From the NCBI GenBank assembly GCA_964535735.1, contig CAZHTM010000034.1:1-24790 (forward strand): a DNA stretch of 24,790 nucleotides, read 5' to 3'. The position numbers and the translations under genes are program-made. The notes under the pieces were generated by a model. It saw only the letters and a list, made by a program, of their open reading frames with translations, made no database searches and was not told where the DNA came from. Position 1 is the stretch's first letter; each line of letters starts with the position of its first letter. Positions 15,858-23,937 of this stretch are shown in pieces. The stretch comes from J089 sp964535735 (GTDB lineage Bacteria > Fidelibacterota > Marinisomatia > Marinisomatales > J089).

Positions 15858-16806
15858 GGTCGCCCTTGAATAGAGGGGTTCGAAAATAATTATGCCGGCT
15901 TGTCCAGGAACCCACTTCCGTGTCATTCTGAATTGCGGTTTGCATAAGATTCAGTTTAGCGTCCAGATTATCCAGTAGATGCACCAAATAGGCTTCCGGA
16001 AATTTTGGGATTCGGGGACTTTGCCATTCGGGACGTCCCTGGTGCGACAGAATGATATGCTCCAGTTTTAGCAATAAATCTTTTGGGAAACCGCGAATTT
16101 TCCGAGCGGCGGTGCGCACCATGTCGCGTCCCAAAACAATATGCCCGATGAAGTGCCCTTCATCGGTGTAATCGGAGATCAAGCGCGGCGTCAATTCCTT
16201 GAGTTTCCCAATGTCGTGTAGGGCCAGACCGGCTAAAAGAAGACCACGATCCACGGGATATAGATCAGCGGCAAGGGTTCCCAGTTTCAGCATGGCCAGG
16301 GTGTGTTCTAAAAAACCTGATCGGCAAGCATGATGAAGCATCATGGACGCGGGATAAACCAGCAATTTGGATTTATGCTGCTGATAAATATCTTTCACCA
16401 GATTCCGGAGAAATCCATTGTCGATGCTGCGGATCAACGTCATGGTTTCTTTCCACATGACCTTGGGGTCTTGGGTTGACGTGGGAACAATGAGTTCCGG
16501 GGAATAGCCATAACGGCCATACGTTTTTACTGACGCCCGGTTGATTTTTTTGATAATCAGTTGGAGCCGGTCCTGAAAAGATTCCACCTGGCCCCGTACC
16601 GCTACCGGGTCGCCCGCTTCAAACTTCGATGACAATCCATCGACCTTGTCCCAGATTTTAGCCTGGATTTGTCCGGTGCGATCCCGCAATGTGAGATCGA
16701 TATAGCTTTCGCCGGTCCGGGTGGTCCGTAAATGTTTCTCAGTACAGAGGTAAAACCCCTGTATCTTTTCCCCTTCGGTGAAGGCTTTAATTTCGATTGG
16801 ATTCAT
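15844..16806 (-). CDS. yhaM: 3'-5' exoribonuclease of the YhaM type (OB fold + HD domain)
   Basis: Hydrolytic exonuclease family acting on RNA ends (and single-stranded DNA). From ATG 16806 it has 320 residues, close to the 314 of Bacillus YhaM. An OB-fold nucleic-acid-binding domain spans about 10-90 (SYIDLTLRDRTGQIQAKIW), and an HD-type metal-dependent domain follows with HHACRSGFLEH (158-168), the His-Asp pair in ALHDIGKLKEL (197-198), the SHQG stretch and HLLDNLDAK near the end. An upstream in-frame start at 16860 adds 18 residues, but the OB-fold start suggests 16806. The end overlaps the ECF S-component start by 14 bases. The functional link between an RNA nuclease and the transporter genes is not obvious; the overlap may only reflect compact gene packing. 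Confidence 0.9.
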   Translation of the reverse strand: MNPIEIKAFTEGEKIQGFYLCTEKHLRTTRTGESYIDLTLRDRTGQIQAKIWDKVDGLSSKFEAGDPVAVRGQVESFQDRLQLIIKKINRASVKTYGRYGYSPELIVPTSTQDPKVMWKETMTLIRSIDNGFLRNLVKDIYQQHKSKLLVYPASMMLHHACRSGFLEHTLAMLKLGTLAADLYPVDRGLLLAGLALHDIGKLKELTPRLISDYTDEGHFIGHIVLGRDMVRTAARKIRGFPKDLLLKLEHIILSHQGRPEWQSPRIPKFPEAYLVHLLDNLDAKLNLMQTAIQNDTEVGSWTSRHNYFRTPLFKGDHETE

Positions 16807-17009
16807 GCCTGGTTTCTCCCGCTGGAAAATTCCCCGCTTGGAATGGATTTCCCGCAACATTCCATCGAAGCGACTGGAAAATCACCTTATTGTCGGTGGA
16901 TTTACACCTCATATTTTGGTAAACCATCAATTGAAAATAAATCCTCTATTGGCGGGAATCGAGGAGTAAAATTACTGCTTCCGGTACATCTGAACTGCTA
17001 AATTTCAAC

Positions 17010-17504
17010 GTGGGAACCGAATTCACTATCGAATCCATGGATTATTTCCATCCCAAGGAGCAGCTCATCTTAAAGGCCTGCCTGACTAGGTGGTTTCAGA
17101 ATCCCAAAGATTTACAATTAACCAGCCCTACTCTGACGTATCCATTTCGTTTTCGTCAATGGCTGGCCTTTTACGAAGCTCGTTCCACCCATACCCTGGT
17201 GGTCAAACGAAAGCAATGGATTGTGGGACATTTAAGTTATGCCATCACTCCTGATACCCATCGTATTCACTTGTTCCACATTATCGTCGATCGGGATTGC
17301 CGGGGTCAGGGTATGGCAACGCGATTGATCCGCGCTGCCGAAGATGAAGGACGGTCACAGAAGTGTGTCTGGGCTACCTTATTCGTGAGCCCAAAGAATT
17401 CCCCGGCGTTGAAGCTATATCAATCTCTGGGCTATGAAGAATTCGGTCGTACCAATTCCGGGAGTTTAAAATTCCGTAAAGCGCTACATCCGACCCAGGG
17501 ATGA
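17010..17504 (+). CDS. GNAT-family N-acetyltransferase
   Basis: Acyl-CoA-dependent acetyltransferase of unknown substrate, about 164 residues. The acetyl-CoA pyrophosphate loop is RGQGMA (98-103) after strand HLFHIIVDRD; the C-terminal NSPALKLYQSLGYEE (130-144) is the usual RimI-like helix and turn. The N-terminal 60 residues are less typical and may form the substrate lid. The start is unsure: GTG 17010 and ATG 17037 both lack a clear ribosome site. A GAGGAG at 16961-16966 lies too far upstream for either. The 203-base region before it, shared with the divergent yhaM promoter, holds no other gene I can see. Its 3' end overlaps the opposite-strand FeoB-associated gene by 21 bases. Confidence 0.85.
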   Translation: MGTEFTIESMDYFHPKEQLILKACLTRWFQNPKDLQLTSPTLTYPFRFRQWLAFYEARSTHTLVVKRKQWIVGHLSYAITPDTHRIHLFHIIVDRDCRGQGMATRLIRAAEDEGRSQKCVWATLFVSPKNSPALKLYQSLGYEEFGRTNSGSLKFRKALHPTQG

Positions 17505-17648
17505 ATCGGAATCGTGAGTGGGATTCGCGGGACAATGATCACAATGAGGTTCCACATCCCCTTGTTTCCAACTACGACTTATTTGCTTCCATGCCATTGG
17601 TATCGCCAGGACCACCAGTCCTAATGCCAGAATAAGTTGAATATCCAT
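17484..17648 (-). CDS. FeoB-associated Cys-rich small membrane protein
   Basis: A 54-residue protein beginning at ATG 17648, which overlaps the feoB stop by one base (TAATG). It has one N-terminal membrane helix (MDIQLILALGLVVLAIPMAW), a basic stretch, then Cys36 and Cys39 in CDHCP, then an acidic tail. Small single-helix proteins with a cysteine cluster straight after feoB are a known accessory family. Some members have more cysteines; only two are present here. A role in iron handling at the FeoB cytoplasmic face is inferred from position. The gene is commonly missed because a longer out-of-context start at 17741 also exists inside feoB. Confidence 0.85.
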   Translation of the reverse strand: MDIQLILALGLVVLAIPMAWKQISRSWKQGDVEPHCDHCPANPTHDSDSSLGRM

Positions 17649-19780
17649 TATCCTAATCCTAATAATATTCCTCCCTGGTAAACCACCAGGGACGCAATGT
17701 ACGCCAGTCCGGTTAAATAGGTCATCATAAACAGGGGCCATTTCCAGGAATTGGTTTCATGCCGTACCACGGCAAAGGTGGCCATACATTGAGCGGCAAA
17801 AACAAAGAAAACCATCAATGATAGAGCGGTAAGGACGGAATAACGAGGTTTTCCCGTCATCGGATCCAGATCGGATTTAAGAGCCGTTTTTAAATCCAGG
17901 ACCTGTTCCTGATCATCCTCAACGTTATAAATGGTGGCCAGGGTACTCACGAGAACTTCCCGCGCCGCAAAGGAGGTGATCAATCCCACCCCGATTTTCC
18001 AGTCAAATCCCAAAGGCCGAATCACAGGTTCAATCGCTTGTCCTAATCGTCCAGCATAACTTTGTTGAATTCGCGTATGAGAATCCTGGACCGTATCCGG
18101 ATTGGGAAAGGAGGCCAGGAACCAAAGAATGATGGAAATGGCCATAATAATTTTGCCCGCATTTTTTAAAAATAATTTTCCGCGTAACAAGACCTGCCGT
18201 CCCACGCTCCGCATAAGCGGAACCCGATAGGGAGGCATTTCCATGACAAAGGAAGACGACTGTTCTGTGCGAATAAAACGACTGAACACTTTCGCCATAA
18301 TCAAGGCCGTGACGGTCCCCAGAAAATACATGCCCACCAGAGTCAGTCCCTGAAGTCCAAAAATACCCCCGATTTTTTTATCAGGAATAAACGCACCAAT
18401 CATAAGAGCATAAACCGGCAGTCGGGCACTGCAACTCATGAGGGGTAGAATGAGAATGGTGATCAAGCGTTCCTTCCAACTGTCGATGGTTCGGGTGGCC
18501 ATAATTCCGGGGATGGCGCAGGCGTAACCGCTCATGAGGGGAAGCACGGACCGGCCGTGCAAGCCCATGCGCGACATGAAACGGTCCAGCATAAACGCGA
18601 CCCGGGCCATATATCCGGAATCTTCCAGGAGTGTCAGGAAAAATACCAGAATTAAAATTTGGGGTAAAAACACGACGATGGAGCCCACCCCGGCTAAAAT
18701 TCCATCGGTTAAAAGATCCCGAAGCGGTCCCGGAGGCAGCCCCTGATGTATCTCGGTGCTGAGCCAATCCACCCCTTGACTGATCCAGTCCATGGGCAAC
18801 ACCGCCCAAGAAAAAATGGCCTGGAAAATAAAGGTTAACAACAGGATAAAAATCACCGGTCCCAAAATAGGATGGGTGAAATAGGCGTCTGCCCGCTCAC
18901 TCCGTGAGGTTCGTAAGTGAGCATCGGTCAACCCCCAATTTATCCGATCAAGAATAGCATCAATGCGGGCATAGCGAGACTGGGCATCGCCAGCAGGAAG
19001 AGATCGCCAATTGGGAATTTGGGATTGGAGGGTTTCCCGAAGGTTATCAACGTCCTTTAGTTTCTGCTCGGAATCATTGAATTGGCGGGACAACCAGGCA
19101 CGGAAGAGATGAGCATAGGTCGTTTTACATACGATTCGAAGAGCCTGGGCCCGGGACCAGTTTTCGGGATAACCCAATTGTGCGGTTAGCCAAGACTCCA
19201 GGGGTCTAAGAGCGGGCTTTGCCAACCCCAGGTAGGGAGTCGAAAGCGCTTGGTTATTTTGAGAGATTGATTGAATTGTAGCTTTAAGCTTTGAGAGTCC
19301 CCGCCCCTGAATCGCTACCACGGGGATGGTAGCCGCTACACCCAATTCCCTACTGAGAGCCTCTAAGGTATCTCCAGGGATATCATGGCGAACCCGATCG
19401 GCCATATTAAGTGCCAGAATCACGGGAATTCCCAAATCAGTTATTTGGGTTACCAGGAGAAGATTACGCCGAAGATTGGTTGCATCCACTACGGCAACAA
19501 TGACATTCGGGCGATCAATGCCTTGAGACCAATTCAGGGTTTGCTCAGTGACGATTTGTTCGTCCAGGGAATCGGGCATGAGACTGTAGGTCCCGGGGAG
19601 ATCCAGAACTTGAAAGGGCGATCCATCCTGGAATTGACCCTGGCCGATTTTTTTCTCCACTGTGATTCCAGGGTAGTTGGATACCTTTTGATTAAGCCCA
19701 GTCAATTGGTTAAACACAGCGGTCTTTCCACTATTGGGATTCCCCACCAAAGCAATCTTAACAGTTGATGATGGATTCAT
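17648..19780 (-). CDS. feoB: Ferrous iron transport protein B
   Basis: GTPase-coupled inner-membrane permease for Fe(II). The N-terminal G domain shows GNPNSGKT (13-20), the switch region NYPGITVE, DLPG (60-63) and NMAD (125-128). A helical insertion domain follows (about 170-270), then the membrane domain with the duplicated gate regions, including SGYACAIPGIMATRTI and LMSCSARLPVYALMIGAF. Total length is 710 residues, complete. ATG 19780 overlaps the feoA stop in an ATGA junction, and the stop overlaps the small Cys-rich gene, so fur-feoA-feoB-accessory are tightly packed in one operon. Expression is probably repressed by iron-loaded Fur through the palindrome before fur. Confidence 0.97.
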   Translation of the reverse strand: MNPSSTVKIALVGNPNSGKTAVFNQLTGLNQKVSNYPGITVEKKIGQGQFQDGSPFQVLDLPGTYSLMPDSLDEQIVTEQTLNWSQGIDRPNVIVAVVDATNLRRNLLLVTQITDLGIPVILALNMADRVRHDIPGDTLEALSRELGVAATIPVVAIQGRGLSKLKATIQSISQNNQALSTPYLGLAKPALRPLESWLTAQLGYPENWSRAQALRIVCKTTYAHLFRAWLSRQFNDSEQKLKDVDNLRETLQSQIPNWRSLPAGDAQSRYARIDAILDRINWGLTDAHLRTSRSERADAYFTHPILGPVIFILLLTFIFQAIFSWAVLPMDWISQGVDWLSTEIHQGLPPGPLRDLLTDGILAGVGSIVVFLPQILILVFFLTLLEDSGYMARVAFMLDRFMSRMGLHGRSVLPLMSGYACAIPGIMATRTIDSWKERLITILILPLMSCSARLPVYALMIGAFIPDKKIGGIFGLQGLTLVGMYFLGTVTALIMAKVFSRFIRTEQSSSFVMEMPPYRVPLMRSVGRQVLLRGKLFLKNAGKIIMAISIILWFLASFPNPDTVQDSHTRIQQSYAGRLGQAIEPVIRPLGFDWKIGVGLITSFAAREVLVSTLATIYNVEDDQEQVLDLKTALKSDLDPMTGKPRYSVLTALSLMVFFVFAAQCMATFAVVRHETNSWKWPLFMMTYLTGLAYIASLVVYQGGILLGLG

Positions 19781-20001
19781 GACGTTTCCAGGTGAATTCT
19801 GGCGGCATCTTCCCGCCGTATGGAGATATAGTAATCTTTGACTTTTAGGAGATAAGGGCTTCCGCCGGGGGCGATACGAATCAACCGGATGGGGACGTGA
19901 GGTCCCAATCCCATATCAGCTAAGCGATTGGCGAAATCATCCGTCCCATCAATCGCCACGATGGTGGCAGAATCACCGATCTTGAGATTTGTAATGGTCA
20001 C
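19777..20001 (-). CDS. feoA: Ferrous iron transport protein A
   Basis: Small SH3-like cytoplasmic protein needed for FeoB activity. The 74 residues are of normal length; the core LADMGLGPHVPIRLIRIAPGGSP and the closing strand YYISIRREDAARIHL are typical. The start is GTG 20001, inside the 3' end of fur (29-base overlap), with no separate ribosome site, so translation probably depends on ribosomes finishing fur. The stop overlaps the feoB start. Confidence 0.93.
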   Translation of the reverse strand: MTITNLKIGDSATIVAIDGTDDFANRLADMGLGPHVPIRLIRIAPGGSPYLLKVKDYYISIRREDAARIHLETS

Positions 20002-20425
20002 AGTCGGGATAAGCGGTACATTTGCCGTACAGTTGGTGAACGTGGCGACTCAAGGTGAACCCGTGTTGAGCCGCGATTTCCGTTTGGAGGGATTCGATGT
20101 CAGGATCCACAAATTCCACAATCCGGCCGCAATATTCACAGATAAGATGGTCATGATGCTGGTTATCCAGCTTATGCTCCAGCCGCATACGACCATCGCC
20201 CAATTCCAGTTTGCGAACCAATCCATGAGACACTAAAACGTCGATCGTTCGATACACAGTGGCGCGGGATAGGGAGTATCCACCTTGCTTCAAAGCAATG
20301 AAAATATCATCAGCATCCCGGTGTTCATCGGTCGATTTGATTTCATCCCAAACCGCCTGCCGTTGCCACGTATAGCGCAATCCTACTTGCTGCAATACAG
20401 TTCGGAATTCGGAATTGTCATTCAT
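19973..20425 (-). CDS. fur: Ferric uptake regulator, Fur type
   Basis: Iron-responsive repressor of 150 residues. It has a winged-helix DNA-binding part (SLSRATVYRTIDVLVSHGLV) and a metal-binding dimerisation domain. Candidate ligands are His35, Glu83, His91 and His93, with Cys96/Cys99 and a C-terminal Cys136/Cys142 set (unequal spacing, CTAYPDC). Glu104 in GRIVEF occupies the place where the PerR-type paralogue at 9636-10028 has Asp, which supports an iron-sensing rather than peroxide-sensing role. ATG 20425 has AGAGGAA upstream. A perfect 15-base palindrome lies 16 bases before the start, so autoregulation of the whole fur-feo operon is likely. Having fur as first gene of the feo operon makes the regulator part of its own target. 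Confidence 0.93.
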   Translation of the reverse strand: MNDNSEFRTVLQQVGLRYTWQRQAVWDEIKSTDEHRDADDIFIALKQGGYSLSRATVYRTIDVLVSHGLVRKLELGDGRMRLEHKLDNQHHDHLICEYCGRIVEFVDPDIESLQTEIAAQHGFTLSRHVHQLYGKCTAYPDCDHYKSQDR

Positions 20426-20440
20426 AATTATTCCTCTTAT

Positions 20441-20455
20441 TGAGACTCAGTCTCA
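20441..20455. promoter_or_regulatory. Probable Fur operator, perfect 7-1-7 palindrome
   Basis: TGAGACTCAGTCTCA is a perfect inverted repeat around a single central base, the geometry of a Fur box. It resembles the TGAGAATNATTCTCA variant, differing only at the inner half-site base. It overlaps the expected transcription start of fur, where a repressor would block RNA polymerase. Confidence 0.75.
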
Positions 20456-20457
20456 TG

Positions 20458-20487
20458 AATATATTACCAAATCGAGACATGATTCAA
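20458..20487 (-). promoter_or_regulatory. Possible fur-feo promoter
   Basis: On the minus strand TTGAAT (20487-20482) is followed 18 bases later by TATATT (20463-20458), directly before the palindromic operator. A TAATAT at 20466-20461 is the alternative -10 with a 15-base spacer. Confidence 0.45.
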
Positions 20488-20514
20488 CCGAGAATTCAGT
20501 AATGTGTTCCGGAG

Positions 20515-22671
20515 TTAAATTTTCTTCAGATTCGCGTATTTGACGATCAACTTTTTCTTTAGACCGTCTTTAAATACTACACCCACGCGCTGGTTTTCGC
20601 CGGAACCGCTGAGGGCCATGATTTTGCCTTTTCCAAAGATGGCATGTTCTACAAAATCGCCAACCTGAAAATCGTCAAAATCCGTAATGCTGCGACTCAC
20701 TTTGACTTTCGTGGCACCTAGTTTGGTGGAAACCACTTTCCGGGTCAGAGCAGATGTAAACGAAATCCGCTCCATGAGGTCGTCTGGTATTTCCCGAATA
20801 AACCGGGATACTAGTCCTGGATTATACTCCGCCCCCATCCGTCGACGTTGGGTGGCGTACAGGAGATACACTCGTTCCTTGGCACGGGTTACCCCCACGT
20901 AAAATAGACGTCGTTCTTCTTCCAATTCGTTAGGATCATTGAGTGAATTATAGAGCGGGAAAAGACCATCTTCCAAACCGGCAATAAAAATCACGGGGAA
21001 TTCGAGACCTTTGGCCGCGTGGAGGGTCATGAGCGTCACCCGATTGTTCTTATCTTCCCAGGTGTCAATATCGCTCAGCAGTGATACTTCTTCTAAAAAT
21101 TCCTGAATTCCCGCTTCCGGATTCTCCCTGACATAGGATTCCACGCTGTTAAGTAATTCCAGCACATTATCCCGTCGTTCCTGATCCTCAGGTGTATCCG
21201 CGGCTTTAAAATAGTTTAACACCCCCGCTTCTTCAACCAATGCGCTGGTTAATTCAGCCGCATCCAGTTTATTCAACAGGGAACGGTATTTCTGTATCAA
21301 TTCATAGAAACCTTTCAGAGAATCCGCTTGTTTGCCCCGAATTTGCATCTGAGAGGGGTCCGCCAGAATATCAAATAAATTTTTCCCTGCTTCTTCTGCC
21401 TGGCGTACACATTTATCCACGGTTTTCAGTCCAATCCCCCGAGGCGGGAAATTGATCACCCGGCGCAGAGCAATCGTATCCTGAAGATTGACAATTAACT
21501 TGAGATATCCCAGTACATCCTTGATTTCTTTCCGATCGTAAAACCGAATCCCCCCCACAATATTGTATGGAATCCCCATGCGGCGAAAACTGTCTTCCAG
21601 AGCGCGGGACTGGGCGTTAGTACGGTAGAGAACGGCAAAATCACGGAAGGATCGCTTATTCAGTTTTATCTCTCGTTGAAGCGCCGAAATGATGGCGTCC
21701 GCTTCTTCCTGTTCATCATTGGTTTCAATCAGGCCCAGTGTTTCCCCCTGTCCTTTGGCCGATACCAGGTCTTTGTCCTGCCGATTCACATTATTCCGCA
21801 CGACTGAACTGGCCGCGGAAAGGATTTCCTGTGTCGATCGATAGTTTTGATTCAGGGTAAATACCTGGGCGTTGGGAAATACTTTTTCAAAATTCAAGAT
21901 GTTCTGGATATCGGCGCCCCGCCATCCATAAATGGATTGGTCATCGTCGCCCACCACACAAATCTGGCCATGGGCTTCCGCCAGTTTACTAACAAACAGG
22001 AATTGTGGCCGGTTCGTATCCTGATATTCATCCACCAGGATATACTGCCATTGCTTCTGATATCGCTTCAGGACCGACGGATATTTTTCAAATATTTCCA
22101 GGGGTTTCAAAAGCAGATCGTCGAAGTCCAGCGCATTGTTTCGCTTCAATTCATTTTGATAATCACCGTAGAGTTCAGCAATGGTGCGTTCGCGAACGGT
22201 CCGAGCTTTACGTTCCGCATCTTCCGGAGTAACCAGGGTATTTTTAAACAAACTGACAGCGCGTTGAATCGTTTGCGGCGTGAGATAGTCCTTGGAAATC
22301 GCTTTGGCGTCCAGGATGATTTTTAATAACGCTATCTGGTCCGGAACATCATAAATGGCATAGTCGGACGAAAATCCCAGTCGATGAATTTCTTTCCGCA
22401 GCAAGCGGGCACAGATAGAGTGAAAGGTACCAATAGAGAGCGATACGGATTGTTCCCCAAGTATTTTCAGCACTCGTTCCTTCATCTCCTGGGCCGCTTT
22501 GTTGGTAAACGTCACCGCCAAAATTTGCTCTGGGGATACGATACCCGAATCGATAAGATAGGCAATTTTATGAGTGAGGACCCGGGTTTTACCACTTCCG
22601 GCTCCCGCAAAGATCAGGACGGGATTTCCAGTCGCTTCGACAGCTTCACGTTGGGTTTTATTTAATTTCAT
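20515..22671 (-). CDS. pcrA: ATP-dependent DNA helicase PcrA/UvrD
   Basis: Superfamily 1A 3'-5' helicase for nucleotide excision repair and for clearing replication and recombination blocks. From ATG 22671 the protein has 718 residues, close to Bacillus PcrA. Motifs in order: NKTQREAV (Q motif), AGAGSGKT (22-29, Walker A), DEYQDTN (motif II), GDDDQSIYGWRGAD (motif III), NYRSTQEIL (motif IV), TLHAAKGLEFPVIF (motif V) and VGVTRAKERVYL (motif VI). A Tudor-like tail (FQVGDFVEHAIFGKGKI) that binds RNA polymerase in PcrA is present. Longer starts at 22698 or 22815 overlap mltG and lack ribosome sites; AAGAG precedes 22671. It starts 13 bases after the mltG stop. Confidence 0.95.
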   Translation of the reverse strand: MKLNKTQREAVEATGNPVLIFAGAGSGKTRVLTHKIAYLIDSGIVSPEQILAVTFTNKAAQEMKERVLKILGEQSVSLSIGTFHSICARLLRKEIHRLGFSSDYAIYDVPDQIALLKIILDAKAISKDYLTPQTIQRAVSLFKNTLVTPEDAERKARTVRERTIAELYGDYQNELKRNNALDFDDLLLKPLEIFEKYPSVLKRYQKQWQYILVDEYQDTNRPQFLFVSKLAEAHGQICVVGDDDQSIYGWRGADIQNILNFEKVFPNAQVFTLNQNYRSTQEILSAASSVVRNNVNRQDKDLVSAKGQGETLGLIETNDEQEEADAIISALQREIKLNKRSFRDFAVLYRTNAQSRALEDSFRRMGIPYNIVGGIRFYDRKEIKDVLGYLKLIVNLQDTIALRRVINFPPRGIGLKTVDKCVRQAEEAGKNLFDILADPSQMQIRGKQADSLKGFYELIQKYRSLLNKLDAAELTSALVEEAGVLNYFKAADTPEDQERRDNVLELLNSVESYVRENPEAGIQEFLEEVSLLSDIDTWEDKNNRVTLMTLHAAKGLEFPVIFIAGLEDGLFPLYNSLNDPNELEEERRLFYVGVTRAKERVYLLYATQRRRMGAEYNPGLVSRFIREIPDDLMERISFTSALTRKVVSTKLGATKVKVSRSITDFDDFQVGDFVEHAIFGKGKIMALSGSGENQRVGVVFKDGLKKKLIVKYANLKKI

Positions 22672-22684
22672 GGTGCTCTTATGC

Positions 22685-23740
22685 TTAGCGGTTGGCATGG
22701 GATTTTCGTTGTTCACGACGGACTTTCCGTCTGACCTTTTGAAATTTTCGTTTGGCCTCATTGTGTTCGGCCTGGGTCCGGGAAAAGGTATGAAACCCAT
22801 CACCCCGAGCGACAAAATACAGATAGTCAGTCGTATCGGGGGTCACAGCAGCCAGCAGGGATTCTCTGCCGGGGTTATTGATGGGACCGGGAGGCAATCC
22901 CCGGTAAAGATAGGTGTTATACGGCGAATCGATGCGTAAATCCCGGTTAAGTAGCCGACGGGGACCGTCTTTGATAATGTATTGAATTGTAGGATCGGCC
23001 TGCAACCGCATCCCTTTTCTCAGGCGGTTGTGGTACACGGCTGAGATGGTGGGTCGCTCGTCATCATAAATAGCTTCCCCCTCAATGATGGAGGCCAAGG
23101 TGACCACTTCCAACTCGGATAAGCCCCGATCTCGCGCCAGAGCTTTTAATGAATCGGTCATAACCAGCCGATATTGACGGACCAATTCGGATAAGATGTC
23201 GCGGGGAGTGGCCGATTTAAGAAATAAATAGGTGTTAGGAAACAGAAAACCTTCCAGATTATCCGCGGGCACACCCAATTCACGGGAGAAACGTGGATCG
23301 TAGGCCAATTGTTTTAATTTTTCCAATGGGAGGGAAAATGTTTTTGAAAGTTCGACCAGGGTTCGTTCCAGGGTCCACCCTTCCAACAGAGTAACCTTCA
23401 CCATCTCCGGTTTCCCATGCACCAACTGATCAATAATGGAATAATTGTTATTGGCCGCTTTCAGGGTGAAGGTTCCAGCTGGAATAGAGGTTTCGTGGCC
23501 CAGGGTTTTCACCGCCATGAGAAAGGATTTTGGATTGCTGACCACATGGTGATCCTGGAGATAACTCACAATCGATGCCAGGGTAGCGCCTTCGGGAATG
23601 GTAATTTCTACCTGGTCGTAGCGATTGTCCTGGGGCCATAGCAGGACAATCCCATAGAAGGCGACCAAACTGGATGCAATCATCCCCATGAGGATGGCAG
23701 TGGTTTTATTGATTATACGAATAGATTCTGTCCCAATCAT
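22685..23740 (-). CDS. mltG: Endolytic murein transglycosylase MltG
   Basis: Inner-membrane enzyme that cuts nascent glycan strands and so sets their length. From ATG 23740 (351 residues) there is a short cytoplasmic start, one membrane anchor (TTAILMGMIASSLVAFYGIVLLW), a LysM-like domain, and the YceG catalytic domain. The catalytic Glu lies in TLASIIEGEA (Glu220), and YNTYLYRGLPPGPINNPG and ADPTIQY are family signatures. The tail is strongly basic. A GTG at 23764 would add eight residues, but its GGGAGG is too close to serve as a ribosome site; the start choice is therefore tentative. Confidence 0.94.
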   Translation of the reverse strand: MIGTESIRIINKTTAILMGMIASSLVAFYGIVLLWPQDNRYDQVEITIPEGATLASIVSYLQDHHVVSNPKSFLMAVKTLGHETSIPAGTFTLKAANNNYSIIDQLVHGKPEMVKVTLLEGWTLERTLVELSKTFSLPLEKLKQLAYDPRFSRELGVPADNLEGFLFPNTYLFLKSATPRDILSELVRQYRLVMTDSLKALARDRGLSELEVVTLASIIEGEAIYDDERPTISAVYHNRLRKGMRLQADPTIQYIIKDGPRRLLNRDLRIDSPYNTYLYRGLPPGPINNPGRESLLAAVTPDTTDYLYFVARGDGFHTFSRTQAEHNEAKRKFQKVRRKVRREQRKSHANR

Positions 23741-23791
23741 TTTACGGGGGGCGAAATTACGCACCCTCCCCGAGACAAGTCAATTTCAGAC

Positions 23792-23887
23792 TCAAATGAT
23801 TCCAGAAACTTTCCTGTCACCGCCGATGGGAACGGTCTGACGGATTGTCCATCCGGCTGAGGCGCCGACGGACAGGATAAACACCAT
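23792..23887 (-). CDS. Possible 31-residue membrane peptide
   Basis: A short frame from ATG 23887 to TGA encodes one hydrophobic stretch (MVFILSVGASAGWTIRQ) and a polar tail. The hydrophobicity extends upstream of the ATG (PLAALLIVG) as far as an in-frame stop, so it might start at a non-ATG codon. No good ribosome site is seen. It follows the 62-residue membrane protein on the same strand by 50 bases. It could equally be non-coding. Confidence 0.2.
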   Translation of the reverse strand: MVFILSVGASAGWTIRQTVPIGGDRKVSGII

Positions 23888-23937
23888 CCCGACGATAAGA
23901 AGGGCCGCTAGTGGTTATGTACGAAGCAGGGACGCGA

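Noticed and set aside
17484..17741. An 85-residue frame at the feoB end
   Set aside because: Only the last 54 residues, from the ATG overlapping the feoB stop, form the known single-helix Cys-rich protein; the first part is feoB in another frame.
18381..18809. A 142-residue minus-strand frame inside feoB
   Set aside because: It is an out-of-frame shadow of the FeoB membrane domain, rich in Arg, Gly and His, with no signature.
20515..22815. Longer PcrA start at 22815 or 22698
   Set aside because: Both overlap mltG and lack ribosome sites; the family N-terminus (NKTQREAV) begins right after ATG 22671, which has AAGAG upstream.
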